Shown here piece by piece: positions 16,747 through 26,009 of a stretch of 64,000 bases of DNA (positions are counted from its first letter, which is position 1; every line of letters begins with the position of its first letter). Source of the stretch: Chromohalobacter sarecensis (GTDB lineage: Bacteria; Pseudomonadota; Gammaproteobacteria; Pseudomonadales; Halomonadaceae); the NCBI RefSeq assembly GCF_023061135.1, contig NZ_JAKGAN010000002.1, positions 558,001 through 622,000 on the forward strand, in the 5' to 3' direction. Below the pieces are notes generated by a model. It saw nothing but the letters and a program-made list of their open reading frames with translations, made no database searches and was not told where the DNA came from. The position numbers were made by a program, and so were the translations under genes.

Positions 16747-17635
16747 GATTAAAAAGGGGGAGGGCCTCGGGCCGGTATTTCTCCAGCAGTGCCCAGAGGA
16801 TGGCCGCGCTCTGCGTATCGGGAAAACCCTCATAGCGTATCGGCCGAAAGTGCATCTGAAAGGCCCGCAAGGTGTCGTGTGTGAGCGAATCGAAGCGGCC
16901 GGTGATACGAACCGGGTAGCCGTAAGCCACCAGTGCACGCTGTAATTGCGCCAGGCTCGGCGGATGCTGCGTGAAGTATGCTTGATAAGCCGCGACGCGG
17001 TCGGTGTCAGGCCAGGCGCCGATGCCTGCGCGATAAAGCCGATACCATGGAAAACGCGGGCCGGGGTCGATCTTGCGCTGCGGGGCGATGTCGGCGTGGC
17101 CGACGACATCCACGGGGTCGATGTCATGGCGTTCGATGATGTCGCGTGCCACGGCGATGAGCGTGTCGACCTGGTGCGCGGGATAGGGTGTCCAGATACG
17201 TCCATTGGACGTGTCGCGCGGGCCACGATTGACGATCTCGATACCGATGGAGGTGTCATTGAGGTTCGAACGTGAGCCCCAGGCGCTGGCCCCGGCATGC
17301 CAGGCGCGGCGCGATTCATCGACCAGCTGATAGACCGTCGGCGTTGAGTCGCGCGTCACTAGATAGTGCGAGCTCACGTGCGGTCCAGTCAGGGTGCGCA
17401 GCGAGCGCCGTGCATTGCTGTCGGTGTAATGCAGCACCAAGTGGCGCACGCGACTGCTCTGCGCAGTGGACTGATAACGATGGTCGACTCGGTAGCCGTC
17501 ACGCGACTCGGTTGTCGGTGTGCCGCTGCATGCCGTTAGAGCGAGCAGGCAGACGGCAACAACGCTGGCCATCGAGAGCCAGGGCACGGATAGCCGACAT
17601 CGCGTTTGGTGCGAATGGAAGCGTGGCGTCGGCAT
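16733..17635 (-). CDS. N-acetylmuramoyl-L-alanine amidase lipoprotein (AmiD-like)
   Basis: Zinc amidase_2 enzyme that cuts the lactyl-peptide bond in peptidoglycan or anhydro-muropeptides. The 300-residue protein has a lipoprotein signal (LLALTAC, cysteine near residue 35), so it is probably anchored in the outer membrane. Zinc-site segments are VLHYTDS and VGHADIAPQRKIDPGPRFPW; a C-terminal peptidoglycan-binding repeat follows (about 225-280, with LQRALVAYGYPVRITGRFDS). The start at 17635 is preferred over 17686, which extends beyond the signal peptide. Confidence 0.88.
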   Translation of the reverse strand: MPTPRFHSHQTRCRLSVPWLSMASVVAVCLLALTACSGTPTTESRDGYRVDHRYQSTAQSSRVRHLVLHYTDSNARRSLRTLTGPHVSSHYLVTRDSTPTVYQLVDESRRAWHAGASAWGSRSNLNDTSIGIEIVNRGPRDTSNGRIWTPYPAHQVDTLIAVARDIIERHDIDPVDVVGHADIAPQRKIDPGPRFPWYRLYRAGIGAWPDTDRVAAYQAYFTQHPPSLAQLQRALVAYGYPVRITGRFDSLTHDTLRAFQMHFRPIRYEGFPDTQSAAILWALLEKYRPEALPLFNLSDR

Positions 17636-17667
17636 GGCGGCGTCTCCGGCGTTGGCGTATTTCAGGG

Positions 17668-18408
17668 CTACAAGGCGGCATACCAATGGGCGATCAGTAT
17701 GCCCAGCGTGAGCGTCAACGAGAAGCTCAGCATGGTGCCCAGCAGGACGTACTCGGTGAGCTTGCGGTCGCGATCCTCACGTAGATCACCGAAACGCAAT
17801 ACCGATTTAGCAGCCAGCAGGAAGCCGATGGGCACGAGCTGATCGGCGAGCACGAACGTCAGCACCAGGAACCGCTCGAGCATACCGATCCGCGCGCCCG
17901 CGTCGGCGAGCGTGCCGCTATTGTCCACGCCATGGCTCCAACGACGCATGATCAGGGCGATGAGAATCGAGAACGGCCGCATGACGATCAAATACGCCAA
18001 GGCCACCAATAGAGTCCGAGGCTGCAATAGCCACGCGATGGCGTGGCCGAGCCAGGCACCGTCACCGACCAGCCATGCCCAGGCGATGACGAGCACGGCG
18101 ATATGTAAGGCCTGGTCGATGACGAAGTAACGCACGCGCTCGACCGGGGCGTGGCTCTTGAGAGCGTCGATGACGAGATGCGTGATGGCTATGAAAGCCG
18201 CCCCCAACAAGGCGATGGCAAGGGGCTGAGAGCACAGCAGTACCAGCCAGGCCAATGCGCCATGCACGCCGGCATGCAAGTAAAGGGCTCGGGAACGCTG
18301 GTGATGCGCGTTCTTGTCACGAACCCAGGCAGCGCTCTGGAGCAGAAAGTCACCGGCCAGGTGCGCGATCAGTAACAGCAATAGCGTGGTCAAGGGCGAA
18401 CCGATCAT
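17668..18408 (-). CDS. DUF3307 family membrane protein
   Basis: The 246-residue integral membrane protein begins MIGSPLTTLLLLLIAHLAGD and has about six hydrophobic segments. HLAGDFLLQ and ITHLVIDALK with conserved His/Asp pairs are typical of DUF3307. Its function is unknown. The start overlaps the SatD-like stop by four bases (ATGA), the usual pairing of these families. Confidence 0.85.
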   Translation of the reverse strand: MIGSPLTTLLLLLIAHLAGDFLLQSAAWVRDKNAHHQRSRALYLHAGVHGALAWLVLLCSQPLAIALLGAAFIAITHLVIDALKSHAPVERVRYFVIDQALHIAVLVIAWAWLVGDGAWLGHAIAWLLQPRTLLVALAYLIVMRPFSILIALIMRRWSHGVDNSGTLADAGARIGMLERFLVLTFVLADQLVPIGFLLAAKSVLRFGDLREDRDRKLTEYVLLGTMLSFSLTLTLGILIAHWYAAL

Positions 18409-19055
18409 CGCGGAGCCTCCAAGATGGTGGCGATGCGCTGGCCGATATGCGCGAGATATTCCTCGATCAGCGGCCAACGCGCGGCGTGCAGGCGTTGATG
18501 AATTGTCGGTTGCGTGCGTCCGAGCCGTTGGGCCAGGGCCTTTTGGGTTTCGCCGTGTTGCAACTGCCAGTACATCACTTCGGCGGCGTTATGGGTCCAG
18601 CCCTGGATGACGTCATCGGCGAAGCGGGTCAACAGGGCCAGGGTGTCATCGGGCGCGGGCAATGACAGCGCAAAGCGCGTATCGCCCTCGCTTAAGGCGT
18701 CCAGGGTCTGGCCGGAGCGCACGTAAACCTCGCCATTGGCCGACGCGAAACGCCCCGTCTCGGGTAAATCCCCCCAGCCGATGGCTACTGCGATGCGGGC
18801 GTCCCAAGTCTCGCGGCGTGAAGGCGAGTGACGTATCAATGCGGCACGGGTCAGTACGGCGGCCGTCATGGCCTGCGCGGGTGAGCGCAAGGCGACTTGA
18901 AAGCCATCGCCTCGGTAGCGGTCCACGCGCGCCCCGTAGTGCGATTCGAGGAGCCCTAGTGCGCTCTCGAGCGCCTGATCGAGCTGCGTGTGGTCATTGA
19001 TACGGCGTGACCCGACGATGTCGCCGGTCAGCACACCCAGCGGTATGTCATCCAT
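18405..19055 (-). CDS. SatD-like protein with C-terminal HTH
   Basis: The 216-residue protein opens with GVLTGDIVGSRRI, the SatD-family start, and contains VDRYRGDGFQVAL, which resembles a nucleotide-cyclase-like fold. The C-terminal part (residues about 160-205, EVMYWQLQHGETQKALAQRL) looks like a helix-turn-helix. The biochemical role is not known. It is followed in operon by the DUF3307 gene. Confidence 0.8.
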   Translation of the reverse strand: MDDIPLGVLTGDIVGSRRINDHTQLDQALESALGLLESHYGARVDRYRGDGFQVALRSPAQAMTAAVLTRAALIRHSPSRRETWDARIAVAIGWGDLPETGRFASANGEVYVRSGQTLDALSEGDTRFALSLPAPDDTLALLTRFADDVIQGWTHNAAEVMYWQLQHGETQKALAQRLGRTQPTIHQRLHAARWPLIEEYLAHIGQRIATILEAPR

Positions 19056-19201
19056 GTGTTTTGATCGCCTTTTAATACGATATATGGCAATAATAGTTTA
19101 ATAATTCTATAAATCCATATAATCGTAAAATAAGTCAATTTTAGCGGCGTCAGATCTGATGCCTTTGATGCTGTAATTATATACAGTATTAAAGGCATGC
19201 C

Positions 19202-19245
19202 AACCCCGCAAGGCCCCACCATGTGGGGGAAACCTTGCGGGGTTT
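19202..19245. terminator. Strong hairpin downstream of the diguanylate cyclase
   Basis: ACCCCGCAAGG pairs with CCTTGCGGGGT around an inner CCCCAC/GTGGGG stem. It lies between the diguanylate cyclase stop and the SatD-like promoter region. The T-run is short, so termination strength is uncertain. Confidence 0.6.
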
Positions 19246-19258
19246 GATCATGGTGCTA

Positions 19259-20182
19259 TCAGACGTGAGCTTCAATCGCTTCGGCGGGGGACGAAAGCAT
19301 GCGGGCCTGGGTGGTGTTGCGGCCTTGGGCCTTACAGGCGTAAAGGGCTTCATCGGCACAGGCAATCATGGCATCGATATCCGCGCTGACGCCGGGTGGG
19401 CTGGTCACGACCCCCACGCTGACGGTCACGACATCGACGGTGGGCGAGTACTCATGTGGGATAGCCATGGCCTGGATCATGCCACGCATGGCGTCGGCCA
19501 GGCGCCAGGCCTCTTGACTGGAAGTGTCGATGAGCAAGACGAGAAATTCCTCGCCGCCCAGACGCACGACGATATCCGTTTCACGGCGGAAGGTATCGCG
19601 TAATACACCGGAGATCTGCACCAGGCATTCATCGCCGGCAGGATGGCCATAATAGTCGTTATAAGGCTTGAAATGGTCGACATCGATCATCAGCACCGAC
19701 ACCGTGCAGTCGAGTCGGCGTGACAGGGGAAGCGAGACATCCAGGCGATTTTCCAGCATACGGCGATTGCCCAACCCCGTGAGCGGATCGATCAGCGATT
19801 GTTCCAGCAACTGGGCATTGTGTGTCTTGAGATCCTCAACCAAGTGCTGAAACTGGCGTGCCAACTCGCCGACTTCATCGTGGCGTTCGGTGAGGTAGGT
19901 CGTCATCATAAGGTGGGTATTGTCACCTTCATGTAGTCGACGCGCATGTTCCGAGAGCCGCCGCATGGGGTGCAAAAAGTCCCGATCTATCCTTAGAAGC
20001 ACCCAGCCTGAAGTCAGCGATACCAGCAGTAGTAGCGCGATGACCTGCATGGGCCAAGGCCACTGTGACACACCGATCACCCCGCCGAGCAGGCCGCTGA
20101 CCGTGAAGGCCAACACACTCAGGCGCGCCCATCGGCCCTTGAATATAAGTGTATGTTTTCCCTGCATCGCTATTATAGACAT
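19259..20182 (-). CDS. Diguanylate cyclase with HAMP-like linker
   Basis: Makes c-di-GMP from two GTP. The 307-residue protein has two membrane segments near the N-terminus (residues about 20-65), a HAMP-like linker, and a GGDEF domain from about residue 130. The active motif is GGEEF. RETD lies five residues upstream and matches the RxxD inhibitory (I) site, so product inhibition is likely. Start alternatives are M1 (20182) and M6 (20167); neither has a clear ribosome-binding site. Confidence 0.92.
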   Translation of the reverse strand: MSIIAMQGKHTLIFKGRWARLSVLAFTVSGLLGGVIGVSQWPWPMQVIALLLLVSLTSGWVLLRIDRDFLHPMRRLSEHARRLHEGDNTHLMMTTYLTERHDEVGELARQFQHLVEDLKTHNAQLLEQSLIDPLTGLGNRRMLENRLDVSLPLSRRLDCTVSVLMIDVDHFKPYNDYYGHPAGDECLVQISGVLRDTFRRETDIVVRLGGEEFLVLLIDTSSQEAWRLADAMRGMIQAMAIPHEYSPTVDVVTVSVGVVTSPPGVSADIDAMIACADEALYACKAQGRNTTQARMLSSPAEAIEAHV

Positions 20183-20494
20183 TGGTTTACATGCCGTTTT
20201 GATGAAGCGGTTAGTCTAAACAGTTAGGTAATGTAAATAAAGTTATCTTATAAGTAAAATAAAATTAATTTCCTGTAAGTTGACTTACATCAGCTGAAGC
20301 AATCGTTTGAAAGTGGTGTAAGATCAACCAAGTATTGAAGTATCGGTTATCTTTTAAAGTTTCGATTTAATAAAGGCTAGGTTTTGTTCGCAAAATGGAA
20401 TGGAGGCGTCCGGGTCAGTGCGCTGCCAAGCGGCATGCTGCATTCCCTGTCACGGCAGGTGGCGCACGTATTCGTTGAATTCAGGACATAAAAA
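20183..20494. other. Intergenic region without a recognisable gene
   Basis: An AT-rich stretch of about 300 bp that holds the diguanylate cyclase promoter region on its left side. No coding frame of merit, tRNA or repeat family is seen. Confidence 0.6.
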
Positions 20495-20517
20495 GCCCCA
20501 CTCCTGGGGAGCGGGGC
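20495..20517 (-). terminator. Rho-independent terminator of the porin gene
   Basis: GCCCC-A-CTCC pairs with GGAG-C-GGGGC; on the minus strand the hairpin is followed by TTTTTAT, 30 bp past the porin stop. Confidence 0.8.
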
Positions 20518-20548
20518 AATAAAACGTCAGCTAGTCAAGACGTGTTGC

Positions 20549-21883
20549 TTAGAAGTTGAGACCGAAGTTGGTCTGCAGGCTGGTATGCCAGCCATCATCG
20601 ACTGGTGAACCGAAGTAGTTGAGTCCGTTCTTGTTGGAAACGACGCTGAACCAGGCGTAGTAAGGCCCTGCGGTGACCTTCATGCCCAAGTCGTTGAGCA
20701 TCGGGTCGTCGACACTGTCGCCGAAGCCGCCATTGACTGGCGTATAGTCGCCTTCAGGGCTGATATAGCTGAAGTCGTTGTAGAAGTAGACATTGTCGAT
20801 GTCACCCCAGTCGACGTTCATGCTGTAGCCCACGCTGGCGGAATACATCTGGCCTTCGGCGGGGATCAGATAGCTGAAGCCGAATGCGCCAATCTCAAGA
20901 ACGTCATCGGAAACCCCGGTAGTAGACTCAGCCGGGTTCTCGGCGTCGTATTCGTAGGCGGTGGCCTGCAGTTGTGTAAGCCAGTTGCCATAGCTGCCGT
21001 TCAAGCCCACGGCGGCCTGCCAGTTGCTGCCACTGTCGTTGGTCTGCTTGTTGTAGAGCTGACCGCCTTTGGCCGAGAAGTTGATCTCGGTGGTGTAGTC
21101 GGTGCCCTGGCCGAAGGTGTAAGCGACACGGCCGGCAAGCTGGTTCTCGGCGGAATTGCCTTGGGGGCTATCACCAACCGGATTACTCGGATCAGCGACA
21201 GCATTGGCACCGTAGTGCTCGTCGCCATCACCCAACTGGTCGCTCTTGAAGAAGGCCAGCGAGGTGTCCCAGGCGCCCTGGGTATGATCCCACTTGATAC
21301 CCGCGTTCTGGTTGTCGTTGAAACCGGCCAGGTAAGGCAGGTTGCCGTACCAGCCCAGGTAGCCGTAATCCATGTTGCCGAACGGCGTCTGGACCAGACC
21401 CACCTTGACGGTGTCGTTGTCGCTGGCCTGGTAACCCATCCAGCCCTTCTTGAGGAACTGATAGCCGTCGTAGAAGCGATACTCGAACGAATATAGGAAG
21501 TTGCCGTGCTGGCCGTCGACGCCGAGGGTGAACTTGCCGAAGTCCATATCGCCGGCGGTGTCCTTGTCGACTTCGTCCCAGTCGTTATAGACGCCTTTCA
21601 ATTGCAGCGTACCGCTGAACTGAGAATTCTGGATCGAGTCGATCAGCGAGCGATTTTCCTCGGCGAGGTCACGCGTCTGCGAGGTTGCCTGGCTGCTGTC
21701 GGCGGTCGCGGTCGACTGTTGGGCGTCTAGTTGCTGCTCCATGCGCTCGACTTGCGCGCGCAGGGCATCCAACTGACGTTGCATGGCCTCGGTGTCTTGT
21801 TGTGCCAATGCCGGTGCAGCAAAAGCCAGTGTGCCGGTAACGCCCATGGCGAGGCCGGCTGCCTTGAATGATAGTTGTGCCAC
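20549..21883 (-). CDS. Outer-membrane porin (OprP-like beta-barrel with N-terminal coiled coil)
   Basis: The 444-residue protein has a signal peptide ending near AAPALAQ, a trimerising coiled coil (residues about 30-85), and a beta-barrel with alternating aromatic strands ending in FGLNF; the terminal Phe is the outer-membrane assembly signal. It resembles phosphate-selective porin O/P families, but selectivity cannot be judged from sequence and no Pho box is obvious. It is monocistronic with a strong terminator. Confidence 0.85.
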   Translation of the reverse strand: MAQLSFKAAGLAMGVTGTLAFAAPALAQQDTEAMQRQLDALRAQVERMEQQLDAQQSTATADSSQATSQTRDLAEENRSLIDSIQNSQFSGTLQLKGVYNDWDEVDKDTAGDMDFGKFTLGVDGQHGNFLYSFEYRFYDGYQFLKKGWMGYQASDNDTVKVGLVQTPFGNMDYGYLGWYGNLPYLAGFNDNQNAGIKWDHTQGAWDTSLAFFKSDQLGDGDEHYGANAVADPSNPVGDSPQGNSAENQLAGRVAYTFGQGTDYTTEINFSAKGGQLYNKQTNDSGSNWQAAVGLNGSYGNWLTQLQATAYEYDAENPAESTTGVSDDVLEIGAFGFSYLIPAEGQMYSASVGYSMNVDWGDIDNVYFYNDFSYISPEGDYTPVNGGFGDSVDDPMLNDLGMKVTAGPYYAWFSVVSNKNGLNYFGSPVDDGWHTSLQTNFGLNF

Positions 21884-22267
21884 TTTATTTTCTCCGTTTC
21901 CTGCTTAGGGTCGTGAGTCGTCGGATGGGCGGGATCGCCCTTGCGAACTGACGTCAAGGAAACATCGAACCGGGTATCACATGCCCCCTTGCTCTTGGGG
22001 TGCACAAAGGCACATCCACCCTGCGAATGAGGGTGGCGTCCATGCGAGGCAAACCATGTAGTGGGATGCGGTTCAAAAGTTCCCTGAATTCTCTTTATTT
22101 TTCATTATGGGGGGCATCATACCGAAAACTTGCCCTTACATAAACAGGTGTTATGGAATGGCCGGGGGATCCCGGCATAGACGCTTATGAAGGACTTGGA
22201 AAGCACTTCGGAAGGGGTGGGGGATCGTGAGATGACGTTGCGCGCCCGTGTGATCCTTTTCAGCATA
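21884..22267. other. Leader/promoter region of the porin; no gene seen
   Basis: About 380 bp between the porin start and the end of the small RNA. A weak frame of about 100 codons on the minus strand (22117-22425) covers the small RNA and has no protein character. Confidence 0.5.
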
Positions 22268-22430
22268 TAAAAACGCCATGGCTGGTGATTCCGGCCATGG
22301 CGTAATAGTCCGCGCTCCCTTGGTGTCTTCCTGACACACCGGTGCTTTGCCGGTTCCTGTGAGCTTCCTCGCTCAGCATGCCTCCCTGACGCGCTTAACG
22401 ACAGTGTCCCTTGTCTGACAAGCAATGGTT
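22268..22430 (-). ncRNA. CsrB/RsmY/RsmZ-like regulatory RNA
   Basis: The minus strand carries seven GGA motifs within about 130 nt (TCC on the plus strand at 22290, 22316, 22329, 22355, 22366, 22383 and 22417). Two are presented in small hairpin loops: GTGTC-AGGAA-GACAC (22323-22337) and GAGC-GAGGAA-GCTC (22361-22374). The RNA ends in a 10-bp perfect stem (ACGCCATGGC, 22273-22303) followed by TTTTTATA, a clear terminator. No coding gene feeds it. GGA in loops is how CsrB and Rsm RNAs titrate CsrA/RsmA. The 5' end is estimated. Confidence 0.75.
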
Positions 22431-22458
22431 TGCTTAACCACTGACTGTCACCGCCCGT

Positions 22459-22478
22459 TGTAAGGCATCTCTATGACA
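22459..22478 (-). promoter_or_regulatory. GacA/UvrY-box-like element upstream of the small RNA
   Basis: The minus strand reads TGTCATAGAGATGCCTTACA. It shares CTTACA and the AGAGAT core with the known box TGTAAG-N6-CTTACA, but the left half is interrupted by two bases. It lies roughly 50 bp upstream of the estimated RNA start. Confidence 0.4.
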
Positions 22479-22591
22479 ATATCGCGTCGCGGATGTGACG
22501 TTTTCATGGCGACTTTCGATGGCCGCTTCCGGTGGCCACTTCTGTTAGTATCTCGCTCTTTTCATACAACACACTCAACGGGAACACGGCA

Positions 22592-23938
22592 ATGAACGCG
22601 GTTATTTTGGCCGTTCTGGTCATGGTGGGGCTCGCCTTGGCGCGAGTATCGGTAGTGTTTGCGCTTATTGTGGGCGCCTTGGTGGGTGGCCTAGTCGGTG
22701 GTCTGGGGCTTGAGGACACGCTGGCCGCATTCAACGATGGCGTGGGAGGCGGTGCCAAGGTGGCGCTGGCCTACGCAACGCTAGGGGCATTCGCCGTGGC
22801 GATTTCACGCTCAGGACTTCCCGACTTGTTGGCTCAGCGCTTGATTCGTCTGCTTGGGCACGAGGCGTCATATAAACGCCAATCGGCGGTGAAATACATC
22901 CTGCTCGTGGCCTTGCTATTAGTGGCGATTTCCTCGCAGAACCTGATCCCCGTACATATCGCCTTCATTCCCATTTTGGTTCCGCCGCTACTCAAGATCA
23001 TGAATCCCCTGCGTTTGGATCGACGCATGGTGGCGTGCGTGCTGACCTTTGGTCTGACGGCACCTTATATGCTGTTGCCAGTCGGGTTCGGGGCAATCTT
23101 CCTCAACGATATTCTATTGGCCAATATCAATTCGGCAGGCGAGGCCGTAGGGCTCGAGGTAACGCGTGGCATGGTACCGCTCGCCATGGGAATTCCGGTG
23201 GCGGGTATGGCGCTGGGCCTTTTGGTGGCCGTGTTTTATTCCTATCGCAAGCCGCGTGATTATGAAGCGCGCGATGTTGCCGCTAGCAATGCTCCACATC
23301 ACGCCAGTGAAGTGACGCTTCATACACGTGGGCTGGTCATGGCCGTCGTGGCCATCGTCGCTGCCTTATCGATTCAATTGTATAGTGGCTCGATGATCAT
23401 GGGCGGGCTCGTGGGTTTTGCCTTGTTGTCGTTGGGCGGCATCTTCAAGTGGCGAGAAGCCGATGATCTTTTCACCAGCGGAATGCGCATGATGGCGCTT
23501 ATCGGCTTTATCATGATCACGGCGGCGGGGTTTGCCTCGGTCATGCAGGCCACGGGGGATATCGATACGCTGGTCGAAAACGCCTTCGCCATTATCGGTG
23601 ACAATCAAGGGCTCGCCGCGTTGCTCATGCTGTTGGTTGGCTTGTTCATAACGCTGGGGATCGGCTCGTCGTTCTCGACGATTCCTATCATCGCCGCGAT
23701 TTACGTCCCGCTGGCCATGCAATTCGGCTTCTCGCCCATGGCCACGGTGGCCCTGGTGGGCACCGCTGCTGCGCTGGGCGATGCCGGCTCGCCGGCGTCC
23801 GACTCGACGCTGGGGCCGACCTCGGGGCTCAATGTCGACCGCCAGCACGACCATATCTGGGACTCGGTCGTCCCCACCTTCATTCATTACAATATCCCGC
23901 TCATTGTGTTCGGGTGGTTGGCGGCAATGTGGCTTTAA
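22592..23938 (+). CDS. Na+/H+ antiporter family protein (NhaC/YuiF-like)
   Basis: The 448-residue membrane protein has about 11 segments. [40 protein letters not shown] and the [14 protein letters not shown] segment are typical of the Na_H_antiporter family. The ATG at 22592 begins directly with a membrane helix; the in-frame upstream start at 22532 adds a non-hydrophobic tail. In a halophile it would export Na+ in exchange for protons. It is monocistronic. Confidence 0.85.
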   Translation: MNAVILAVLVMVGLALARVSVVFALIVGALVGGLVGGLGLEDTLAAFNDGVGGGAKVALAYATLGAFAVAISRSGLPDLLAQRLIRLLGHEASYKRQSAVKYILLVALLLVAISSQNLIPVHIAFIPILVPPLLKIMNPLRLDRRMVACVLTFGLTAPYMLLPVGFGAIFLNDILLANINSAGEAVGLEVTRGMVPLAMGIPVAGMALGLLVAVFYSYRKPRDYEARDVAASNAPHHASEVTLHTRGLVMAVVAIVAALSIQLYSGSMIMGGLVGFALLSLGGIFKWREADDLFTSGMRMMALIGFIMITAAGFASVMQATGDIDTLVENAFAIIGDNQGLAALLMLLVGLFITLGIGSSFSTIPIIAAIYVPLAMQFGFSPMATVALVGTAAALGDAGSPASDSTLGPTSGLNVDRQHDHIWDSVVPTFIHYNIPLIVFGWLAAMWL

Positions 23939-24118
23939 ATGGATGCCTGTCTCTTTTAAGGGAAAGCGTGTGGTGTCGCCGAACTTGCTTGAAGGCGCAT
24001 AAGGCATCTTGGGAGGTCCAAGCTTGCGACAGGTTAAATAAAAAAGAAATACAGGACTTGGCAATAAGCGAATAAGTAGCGATAATATGAACACATCCCA
24101 ACTGTCTAGAGGTACAGA

Positions 24119-24496
24119 ATGTCTCTGTTGAGCGAGTACATGAAAAAGGAACAGCTGCTAAAGCAACTCAGCGAAGAGTTGCAGCAGCTGGAGCAGGACC
24201 AGCGCCTGACATCAGAGCTAGAATTCAAGGAAAAGCTCGAAACCTTGATGAAAGAGTACGACAAGACGCCTGCGGCCGTTATCGAACTGCTCGACCCGCA
24301 GCCGGATTCTCGTCCTGCAGCGTCGTCTCAGGCGAGCACCGGCGGACGCCGCAAGCGCAAGCTGAAGATCTACAAGAACCCCAATACCGGTGAAGTGGTA
24401 GAAACACGGGGTGGTAATCAAAAGACGCTCAAGGCGTGGAAAGATCAGCACGGCAACGAGACCGTCGAGTCTTGGTTGGTGCGCGTCGAGGACTGA
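24119..24496 (+). CDS. mvaT: MvaT-family H-NS-like nucleoid protein
   Basis: Xenogeneic silencer that binds AT-rich DNA. The 125-residue protein has an N-terminal coiled coil (residues 1-60, MSLLSEYMKKEQLLKQLSEE) with LEFKEKLETLMKEY, a basic linker (GGRRKRKLKIYKNP), and the C-terminal AT-hook-like domain NPNTGEVVETRGGNQKTLKA. This arrangement is diagnostic of MvaT. It is followed by a strong terminator. The AT-rich polysaccharide genes in this window would be natural targets. Confidence 0.93.
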   Translation: MSLLSEYMKKEQLLKQLSEELQQLEQDQRLTSELEFKEKLETLMKEYDKTPAAVIELLDPQPDSRPAASSQASTGGRRKRKLKIYKNPNTGEVVETRGGNQKTLKAWKDQHGNETVESWLVRVED

Positions 24497-24559
24497 ACGT
24501 TCTTTGGGGTAAGCGCTTTCCAGTGAAAGCGCGTTAAGTACGCTAAGCGTATTCTCCAG

Positions 24560-24591
24560 AAAAGGCTGATGCTTTAGAGCATCAGCCTTTT
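24560..24591 (+). terminator. Rho-independent terminator of mvaT
   Basis: AAAAGGCTGATGC pairs perfectly with GCATCAGCCTTTT around TTTAGA and runs into TTTATTT. Confidence 0.92.
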
Positions 24592-24618
24592 TTATTTGCT
24601 CCTGGACGTGCTGGCGAG

Positions 24619-25476
24619 CTAATGAACCGTCAAGAGCGGCACCTCCAGCTCAAAGCTCTCGAGCCGCGAATATGATGACGAGCTTTCCCGCCACGTCACG
24701 ATGACGGGTTCACCACTCAACCATTCATCATGCGTCGGTAACCATTCGTACAGCAGATAAGCAAATGCGCCAGCGATGTTCTCCCTCCTCGCCACACGCA
24801 TCTTGACCTGCCGTCTGGCAGGAATGCAGACCTGTCTAAATGCCATTGCCGGAGGTGTCATACAGTTGCCTTCGACCTTGAAGCCGAAGTCGATGCGGAC
24901 CCTGCTCGCGGGCGTTATATTCGGATCGTCGTGATATATCCAGGTCCTCAAAACCTCGCATCCTCTCAAAGAATGTCGCCATCGTTGTGCGTAGTAGTGC
25001 CACAAGCTGGGGTGTTCGCTTATCGGTACATTGCCGTAATGCCGCGTCAAAAAACAGCGTGCCTCGGGCCGTATCTCGACCGTCAACGCCTCAGGGGCGC
25101 GCCGTGACACCGTATCGTACAAGCGGTCGTGGAAGCGGCGTCGATAATCGCTGGGCGAGACGCCGAAGTAGCCATGAAAGGCCCGTGTGAAAATGGCATG
25201 ACTGCGATATCCGCAGCTGATGGCGACATCGAGCACCTGCATCGGCGTGCGACATAGCAGCAGAGCAGCGCGTTCCAACCGTACCGAGTCACGATATCGC
25301 CCGGGTGAGATACCGAAGAAGCGGTTGAAGTTACGCCGTATCTGCGCTTCCGAATATCCCAGGTAATTGGCCAGCTCACTGATCGATGGGCTATCGCCTG
25401 ACCGCTCATGCAGCCATATCTCGGCGGCTCGCATGGTATTGAGGCTGGTCGATAACGGTGTCTCATACGCTGCCAT
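24619..25476 (-). CDS. AraC-family regulator with GyrI-like effector-binding domain
   Basis: The 285-residue protein has an N-terminal AraC DNA-binding domain (residues about 10-110; LANYLGYSEAQIRRNFNRFF and AISCGYRSHAIFTRAFHGYF) and a C-terminal GyrI/AraC_E_bind region (about 125-285). This is the SoxS/Rob-like order. The ATG at 25476 follows AAGGGGAA; upstream in-frame codons add a non-conserved hydrophobic stretch and are rejected. Its target is not evident from its neighbours. Confidence 0.88.
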   Translation of the reverse strand: MAAYETPLSTSLNTMRAAEIWLHERSGDSPSISELANYLGYSEAQIRRNFNRFFGISPGRYRDSVRLERAALLLCRTPMQVLDVAISCGYRSHAIFTRAFHGYFGVSPSDYRRRFHDRLYDTVSRRAPEALTVEIRPEARCFLTRHYGNVPISEHPSLWHYYAQRWRHSLRGCEVLRTWIYHDDPNITPASRVRIDFGFKVEGNCMTPPAMAFRQVCIPARRQVKMRVARRENIAGAFAYLLYEWLPTHDEWLSGEPVIVTWRESSSSYSRLESFELEVPLLTVH

Positions 25477-26009
25477 AAATGATTCCCCTTGGTTTTTTTG
25501 CGGCTTTATTTGTAAGTTATTGCCTACACAACTTGTAAATATCGAGAAGATGACTGGAATTGCAAAGCCCGGAAGGATGAGAACCCTAGTATGCAAAACA
25601 GGTAAAAGATAGTACAAAAATAAAACCAAAAGGACCTGTTGTTTAGAATATTTTTTTATGTAACCAATAGTTAATTTTGAGGTTTGCTTTTTTGTAAAGA
25701 AGGCGAAAATGGCTTCCTTTATCTTAAAAAGGAGGGGGTGTTGAAGGAAAATATATAAATTGCGCTGAATATTTATATAAAAAACAGTTTTTTATAGCAT
25801 TTTTTAGGCCATGGAGGGGGTGCGAATAAAAAGAAATGCATGTAAAGGGGGTCTGTCTTTTATTTCGGATACCTCCTACGTAAATGAGACGAAATCTCAT
25901 TCATTTTAAAGATGAGAGGCGGTCGAAGTGAGCAATATGAGGGTCAATGCTCTAGCAGCCGCTACACGAAAAACCGTAGGTAGTAAACGATAATTAATGG
26001 AGGTCGAGA
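25477..26009. other. AT-rich intergenic stretch with an inverted repeat
   Basis: About 530 bp of unusually AT-rich DNA with no credible gene. An inverted repeat AATGAGA-CGAAA-TCTCATT lies at 25883-25901, about 110 bp before the decayed lipoprotein gene, and may be its old operator or a stem-loop. The low GC makes it a likely MvaT target. Confidence 0.5.

Noticed and set aside
22117-22425. Protein-coding frame of 102 codons on the minus strand
   Set aside because: It overlays the GGA-rich small RNA and its terminator and has no protein-like composition or ribosome-binding site.
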